DNA of 64,000 bases from Styela clava (Eukaryota; Chordata; Ascidiacea; Stolidobranchia; Styelidae), in assembly GCF_964204865.1 (NCBI RefSeq), contig NC_135257.1:1674001-1738000 (forward strand), given 5' to 3'. The notes under the pieces are model-generated. The model was not told the DNA's origin. It ran no database searches and was given only the letters and a program-made list of their open reading frames with translations. Numbering within the stretch: the first letter of the stretch is position 1; every line of letters begins with the position of its first letter. This document shows positions 57,721 through 64,000 of this stretch, piece after piece. A program made the translations under genes and the position numbers.

Positions 57721-58771
57721 GACACGTAGTGGACATAACGATCGTTTCAATATTATGTTGTTGTTGTTGTTGTTCTTGTTCTTATTCTTGTTCTTTGACA
57801 CGTTTTTAAAAAGTCGCTTTTCTCTTTGATTACTGGACTAATTGCTTTGAAATTTTCAGTGGTTGAAGATGAAATTTTTCTCCAGAAGGCTATTACTTTT
57901 ATTTATTTCAAATATTTCTGTTAGCTCTGTAAGGTTTGTTTTTGTTTGCTATGACGTCACTAAACGTTCTGCGGATATCGGACGCCATTTTGTGTCCAAC
58001 GGACCATCTTTCAATTTCAATTCACGCTGTCACAAGACAGGACCTTCTAAAGATAGAGAAGTTCTGGTACCGTAACACAGCGCGGTGACACTGAACTAAC
58101 TCGTAGCTGTCAAAAGCTTGAAAATCCATACAAATATGAGAAATAAAAAGATGAAACTTGGCAGGTGGGTAGAGTTGTGTTTCTTTTAACCATATTTGAA
58201 AGTTTCGCGTTTCTACATTTGAAGGAGGGGAAATAGGGGGGTGTGCATTTCCGATACGTCGATAATATCTTTGTCAACCAATTTGCGGCCACCGTGTTTT
58301 CGTCTGTTTGATTGCTGTGATGTGGTGCTTTGTTTATAATTTAACGAGTTTTGTTCGAAATAACCGTGTTCTTGAAATATAAGACGGTCAGAAATGCAAT
58401 TAGAAGCCCAATGTTTTCACGCTGTCACAAGACCAACAATTGTCAACCAATTTGCGACCACCGTGTTTTGTCTGTTTGATTGCTGTATGGCTGCGTATGC
58501 GATATCTCGACGCAGCATAAACGATGATCAAGGCTTGAAATCCGTGGTCGCACACTGGTTGTTCGGTCGCAAATACGTCTTTCGAGTGCCGTACTTTGGG
58601 GATTTGTATAGCTTCAACCCTTTGTCGTAGAAAGTTAATACGAGGTTTAGCGTGTAGAATAAATGCCGCCAATGCACCCACGGTGAAAAAATTAACGGGT
58701 TTGATATATTGGTTTTTGTTTTATAGCGGTTTGAATGAAATTGTCCGCAGACTGGCTACACCACCCTAGGC
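57721..58771. repeat. Non-coding stretch with partial tandem duplications
   Basis: TTCACGCTGTCACAAGAC occurs at 58021-58038 and 58416-58433. A 47-bp block starting TTGTCAACCAATTTGCG and ending TGTTTGATTGCTGT occurs at 58271-58318 and 58440-58486. The spacing differs (about 395 and 169 bp), so duplication occurred in more than one step. A (TTG)n/(TTC)n run lies at about 57758-57792. No gene recognised. Confidence 0.6.
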
Positions 58772-59140
58772 CTGGTGAGTTGTCCGTGTAGTCGAATTGT
58801 CCATCAGCCCTAAACGGCTATGACAGTCACTGTACCAAAAATTGTACCCCGATTCGGCTGGTGTTAAGTTGACGCATGTTATTTAGTATCGTTTTTATGT
58901 GAAATGTTTGACTGTGGTTCGGTACCTGATCCGATAATACGGTACATAATTCACGAGATATTTCAACTGATGTTTCAATTGTCACAGGACCTAAAATATC
59001 TATGACAGTCCCTGTACCGTCACGGTACCCCGATACAGGTACTGGTAAGTCACCGCCGGTATGTTAGTCGTTGGTCACCGCATATGATTTTTGGGGAATT
59101 GTTCTGCGTGTCCATATATTTGAGCATTGCTCTCTTGTTT
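58772..59140 (-). repeat. Second composite repeat carrying the 34-bp end
   Basis: GGTGAGTTGTCCGTGTAGTC at 58774-58793 matches one end of the block at 39641-40106, and the inverted 34-bp motif at 59107-59140 matches its other end (one mismatch). Inside, ATGACAGTC(A/C)CTGTACC occurs twice (58818 and 59002), each followed by a TACCCCGAT part. This suggests one family about 370-410 bp long. Confidence 0.55.
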
Positions 59141-61781
59141 GTAATTCTATTACTTGCAAGTACTTAAATGCTTTTGATTTGATCCAGGTAATGGCGATGG
59201 TTTTTCAATGTAGTGTAATTTTGAAGTGAAGTTTTGTTTTCATCGGGATGGCCTAAGACTTAGCTATTCAGGATACGCTCAAAAGGATATTTTCAAATAT
59301 GGAATATATTCTAAAATCTAAACCGAAAACTGATGAACCTATGCTTTGCCCGAGTTCACGCTCGTGTATTTTTATTTTTCAAGCTTCAACGCCCAAATTC
59401 AACAATTCGCGTACATATATATACTTTTCTTTCTCAAGAATCACAACCCAAACTCTTTGCGTCAAACAGATCAGATGATACATGGTTTATATACATTAAC
59501 TGTGAATCTTAATTGTGAACTTTGGGAGCAGTCTTTGATGACCTCATGGTCGTGTCGCTCACTCCAGTATACCGAATTAACTTATATTTTGTATATCTTT
59601 TATTGTACCATCGCTTGTTTTCTGGTTGACGAAACAATAAATCTCTCTCTGCTTGGTCGATGCCAAATCTAGGGTTTCGTTTTTTATCAATTTAAAAAAA
59701 AACATCCCGTTTTAAAACATGGGCTTGTTTTAATAAATCTATTTTTATTTAATACCCCTTGAAACTACGCCAAAATGTTGCGTTCTGTCAGCTGTACACT
59801 CAGCCGGAATAATAATTTCAAAAAAGTAAGTAAAATTTTTCTTTTACTTTCATCGCGTACATTTGTCGCCAAGTTTGTACCTACACCAAAGTCAGGAATG
59901 CTTATTCGAGATATCAGGAAAACGTTTTGAGTAGTAAAAATCATGAAACGAAGCCCACGAGCCTACTACAATCCAAAAGCAATTGGATCAAGGGCAGCTC
60001 ATGGTAAAACAAGTGCGTTACAATAATAAAGAAATTACTTAGATTGACGGCAACCTACGGATTTAGACTACGGGGCACTCTGGCTCGGGCTGTTCGTATA
60101 ATTGAATTCAGAATACTTTGTCTTTGAGGTTAAAAAGATAAAAGAAAAAATATTTTGAAATAAGCCTTTACAATTCAAATAAAACGATTTAAAAAGAGAG
60201 AATAGTTCAAAAACGGTTGTCAAGAAGCCTACCTTGCCCAATGGTATATCCGGTCCTGCTTCGAATCCCGTGAGAGATGTGACAATGTGCGAACGAATTG
60301 CTCCTCGCCGTCGCAGAGTGCGGACGTTTGCGGACGCATTAAACTACAGCTTGATAAGGCGTGTTTGGGCAAGTCATCAGTTTTTGTGGCGTTTCGAAGG
60401 GTTTATTGCGAATGAGAAGCGATTGGCAACTTTTCACATCCATTTTCCATGTTTAAGTTTTAACCTATTTAATACAAAAAAAAATAATAATACAGCCATT
60501 TTAAACAAAACAGGAAAAAAAACTTGATTTAAAACAACTGTTTTAAAACAATTCTCCTTGAACAAATCCCTAGCCAAATCTAGGTCTCAAAATCGACAAT
60601 TTTCCTATTCAGATAATTCAAAATTTTACTAAAATGAAGAATCTATAGTTCTATACTATATCGGATACAATAAATTTCTATTCTGTTTGAATATTAAGTT
60701 CGATTTTACCTCCTGATTTTGGGCTTCCATTTTCATCAACTGCTTTTACTATACAAAATCAATATGCTCGGCAGCTTTGCATTTTAGGGGTGTGTTCACA
60801 GATTTAGATGGTGATGAATAGTTTGCTATTACCAAAAAAACTATTTGTAACCAATAAAAAATGTGTTATGTATTTTACTGACCATCTGCACCGGTACTTG
60901 CGACACTTTGTAGATATTCAAATATAATTATATATATTCAAGTTAGGAATGTTGAGCCTGATTTGGAGCTCGTACTTGAAAAAACGTGTTGGTTTGGGCG
61001 ATTACACAATAGATATAAGTGGAAACAATTGTTTTTTACTGATCTCGTAAAACGCAATAACCTCCACGGGAAGGATTTCACCAAAAGTCTTCAGTTGGTC
61101 TCGCAAAACGAGAGCGAATCGCACTCTAGTTCTATTTACATGCATAGCTCAGGTACCAAAGTGACTATAATTATAGTCACTTTGTCAGGTAGCCTACTAC
61201 GGAGTCCACGTTATGATATTGAGATCGCCACGCAAAATATACAGCCAGCCGATAAAATATGGCCAAATATATGTAAATGGAAAGCAATTTCGATAAGCCA
61301 CCTTGGGTGATGTTTTATAGTCGTGAATGTTCGCTTTTGACTGACACATTGCCATATTATTCATCCACGACTCACGCAACATGAGAAAAAAGTCAAAATT
61401 AGCACGGTATGGTGGGCTGGGATCTATTAGCGTTTCATACTCAATAAGAAACGAATCAACATTAGGCGAATATGCAAGAAAAATCGACGCAAATAATTGA
61501 GTTCTGTGAAATCGTAAATATATACTACTACGGTCAAATACCATAAGAAACGCATTACGTGCCACGGAAAAGTTGAAAGTCTACCGTCAAAACGAGAGAG
61601 CCTTAGAAATGAGAGAGAAGCACACTCTTATAATCTGCGAGAGTCTGTGTACCGCACTTGCTTTAGTTTAGGGGCTGTTGGGACAACACTAAAAGGCTGA
61701 AGGAAGAAACGGATGAAGTGGAGGGAAAACGGAAGTTGAAGTGTTCCCAAAGGTGAAAAATTAAAAAACACTAAAAGGCTG
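59141..61781. other. About 2.6 kb with no recognised gene
   Basis: Open frames of 100-122 codons at 59346-59672 (+), 60963-61310 (+) and 61197-61565 (-) show no family motif. A 28-bp perfect palindrome lies at 61157-61184. Confidence 0.4.
61157..61184. repeat. 28-bp perfect palindrome
   Basis: Two directly abutting 14-base arms, CAAAGTGACTATAA and its exact reverse complement, without a spacer. Confidence 0.9.
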
Positions 61782-62203
61782 AACACTAAAAGGAAGAAGT
61801 GGATGAAATTTCTTCCGACGGGTAGTTAGGTGGCTGAAGTCACTAAAATACTGAACACTAAAAGGAAGAAGTGGATGAAATTTCTTCCGACGAATAATGA
61901 GGTGGTTGAAGTCACTAAAAAGCTGAACACTAAAAGGAAGAAGTGGATGAAATTTCTTCCGACGAATAATGAGGTGGTTGAAGTCACTAAAAAGCTGAAC
62001 ACTAAAAAGAAGTGGATGAAATTTCTTCCGACGAATAATGAGGTGGTTGAAGTCACTAAAAAGCTGAACACTAAAAGGAAGAAGTGGATGAAATTTCTTC
62101 CGACGAATAATGAGGTGGTTGAAGTCACTAAAAAGCTGAACACTAAAAAGAAGAAGTGGATGAAATTTCTTCCGACGAATAATGAGGTGGTTGAAGTCAC
62201 TAA
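61782..62203. repeat. Minisatellite, 72-bp unit, about 5.9 copies
   Basis: Units start at 61782, 61854, 61926, 61998, 62067 and 62139. Each begins AACACTAAAA(G/A)GAAGAAG and includes TTTCTTCCGACG. Unit 4 is 69 bp (3-nt deletion). Because 72 and 69 are multiples of three, frames stay open on both strands. The plus strand reads KKWMKFLPTNNEVVEVTKKL per unit and the minus strand a DFNHLIIRRKKFHPLLPF-like unit. Unit 1 has a plus-strand TAG. No start context, splice sites or homologue supports a gene. Confidence 0.9.
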
Positions 62204-63161
62204 GTTCGTATTTATGAGACAATGTCCTCGTGGATTCGTTTTTGTTAATTTTTTATATGTTATGCTCAGTTCGAGCCTGGCGAATTGAAGGCCATGACAT
62301 TCTCGTTATATTCTTTTTAATTTTGATGTAATGTGCAAACAAATTAATATATATATATTTTCATATCTAGCTGTTCTAGATCAACAAACCTTGTAATTTA
62401 TAATATGTTTGTGGCCCACCTCAAAATGCCTCTGAGGCTTACCAGTGGCCCATGGCCCATTGGTTGAGAACCAGTGGTCTAACAGGACTTCGATTTGACT
62501 AATACATCATTATTCAAAGTCTTCGTGCGTGAACTGCTTGCAAAATTTATAAAAACAGATATTAAGTTCAAGGAATGAAATACGGAATCAAAAATAAGTT
62601 ATATTCGGGCACAATATCACGGCAATCTATTATTAATCACGGCAATTATCACGGCAATTATTATTAATTTTTGATTCCTATTTTCGTATTTACAAAATAC
62701 AACGGCGATCCATGGACTTAAAATGTGTGGTAAACTGCCCGATTATAATTAATTCTTGATACATATTTTCGTATTTATAAAATAATAAAAGATATATATG
62801 CGGACATTGAAGTGCCCGAATATAAAAAAATCCATTCGTATTTACGTACTCACGAAAAAATTGTCGCAAGTCAGAAATATAATTTATACTTTATCCCGCT
62901 TTTTGGCAAATAATTTGGATAATGGTTGGTATTTAAAAGTATGGACTTTTACTAGGATGATTTTGTGTTGCGCAAAATGTTCAAATCTATGACCGATAGC
63001 ACTATTTTAAATGCTTGCCGTATTAATTTAATTCTGATAACGTAACTCATGGTATATAAAAATATATCGCAGTAATCTGCAAACATGAAATGCATGGTAA
63101 TATAGTCATGTTGTAGATAACAGTTATTCCATTGTTTATTGTATGCAAATTCCTTCATATA
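62204..63161. other. Non-coding stretch with a hAT right end
   Basis: GGTTGAGAACCAGTGG near 62463-62478 is a hAT right terminus preceded by GTGGCCCATGGCCCATTG; its left end was not found. ATCACGGCAAT repeats lie at about 62617-62664. The segment AAATGTGTGGTAAACTGCCC near 62719 resembles one inside the hAT at about 28751. Confidence 0.45.
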
Positions 63162-63518
63162 CTATAGATCAGTAGTCGGCAACCACCGGGCCGCGGCCCA
63201 TCGCCGGTCTGCGGAAAGGTCACTACCGGTCCGCAGAAAGGTGACATGAAAACGTACAATGCCATTGTTATCTTCATGTGAGGTTGGGTTTTTAAAATGG
63301 CAATTACAAAAACGAAAGATCGAAGTGGGTTTAACGTAAGAAATACGTTACGTGAATAGTATCACCTTCGTTTTTGAATGTATTGTCAACATCCATTTTC
63401 TAACGCATATTATTTATTACATTAGATTAGTTCGTTTGTATAAAGGTGGTCCGCCAAAATTTTGGTCAGGCTTTACCGGTCCGTTACTGAAAAAAGGTTG
63501 CCGGCCACTGCTATAGAT
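63162..63518. mobile_element. Non-autonomous hAT (63170..63510) with perfect 8-bp duplication
   Basis: Termini CAGTAGTCGGCAACCACCGG and, inverted, CAGTGGCCGGCAACC. CTATAGAT flanks both ends. The 341-bp interior carries CCGGTCCGC(A/G)GAAAG subterminal repeats and no coding frame. Confidence 0.9.
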
Positions 63519-64000
63519 CATTGATTTTCAACCGGTGTTCCGCGGAACACCGGTGTTCCGCGAGAGACCTCCGGGTGTTCCGCAGAAAATTGCTTTTTTG
63601 CAGTATTATGACGTCATAACTGATATTTAACCGTCCGATGGATTTATATAAATTTCCCAAAGCGCGGTTCACAACCGCTTCCAATCTTGCTATCATTTTC
63701 CACTACCTATCTTTGCGAAATGAGTTTTTAAGCATGGCCGGTCTAGGGCTGTGCAAAATATTCGAATAGCGAATACAATATTAAAATATTCGAATGCCAT
63801 TTTACTATTCGTATGTACAATACCACATAATCTGTACCGCTTTGCTTGGGCACGGAATTCACGCCGGTAAATCGATCGCTTGGATTACGCGAGAATTCAC
63901 CCTCGGCTTCCACTGTTATTATGCAAAAAGCGTGCCGACACTAGTCCGTAAATGTAGAAACGTCAACCCAAATAAGATATCTAAAATAAAGTTACCAGAT
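63519..64000. mobile_element. Two further hAT left ends
   Basis: CATTGATTTTCAACCGGTGT followed by TCCGCGGAACACC at about 63518-63552 and TAGGGCTGTGCAAAATATTC at about 63746 are hAT-type termini. Neither right end is in the window; the second probably continues past the window edge. Confidence 0.5.

Noticed and set aside
60234..60300. B-box-like CTTCGAATCCCG suggesting a tRNA or SINE
   Set aside because: No A box, stems or acceptor pairing could be found around it.
61761..62222. Minus-strand 153-codon repeat protein
   Set aside because: It is the antisense reading of the 72-bp minisatellite; no start context, splice site or homologue supports it.

Overview
The window is animal genomic DNA. 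It is AT-rich, with spliced genes separated by long non-coding stretches that are densely colonised by transposons, mainly hAT-type DNA elements plus LINE and Ty3/gypsy remnants. A TFIIH-subunit gene ends only 47 nt before a heme-oxygenase gene on the same strand, with a poly(A) signal inside the gap. That layout is typical of animals that resolve operons by spliced-leader trans-splicing. Tunicates are my best guess, but the species cannot be fixed from the sequence alone.

Layout. 0-3 kb: last coding exon of GTF2H2 (TFIIH p44), a two-exon heme oxygenase whose distal helix lacks the usual catalytic residues, and a convergent CCDC117-like gene. 4.7 kb: intron-containing tRNA-Ile(UAU). 5-10 kb: three hAT elements with target-site duplications and a decayed L1/Tx1-type LINE tail. 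10.4-16.7 kb: a minus-strand gene of at least four exons for a furin-site, cysteine-rich, tail-hydrophobic protein with two copies of one cysteine module; I know of no described family for it. 16.7-22.9 kb: mostly anonymous sequence, a fold-back MITE and a hAT MITE. 23.0-25.7 kb: decayed Ty3/gypsy pol and its 3' LTR. 27.0-27.8 kb: an intronless membrane protein with features of a permuted papain-like (LRAT/PPPDE-type) fold. 27.9-29.7 kb: one hAT element nested in another. 32.1-33.7 kb: 3' end of a cationic amino acid transporter (SLC7A) pseudogene. 34.6-38.2 kb: an intact seven-exon cytosolic sulfotransferase on the minus strand, with two orphan decayed copies of its first exon at 45.95 and 54.17 kb. 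40.2-43.0 kb: a two-exon choline-transporter-like (SLC44) gene. 46.7-48.1 kb: a decayed transposon protein gene. 48.6-53.9 kb: a near full-length I/Jockey-type LINE with a 13-bp target-site duplication. 54-64 kb: no convincing host gene; hAT pieces, tandem duplications, a 72-bp minisatellite and a 28-bp perfect palindrome.

The host genes do not form a single pathway. The only functional linkage suggested by layout is the GTF2H2-heme oxygenase pair, probably a shared transcript. The strongest candidates for new biology are the catalytically altered heme oxygenase, the cysteine-module gene and the permuted-papain-like membrane protein. Exon boundaries were set by eye from GT/AG sites, reading phase and family conservation; no alignment or search was run.
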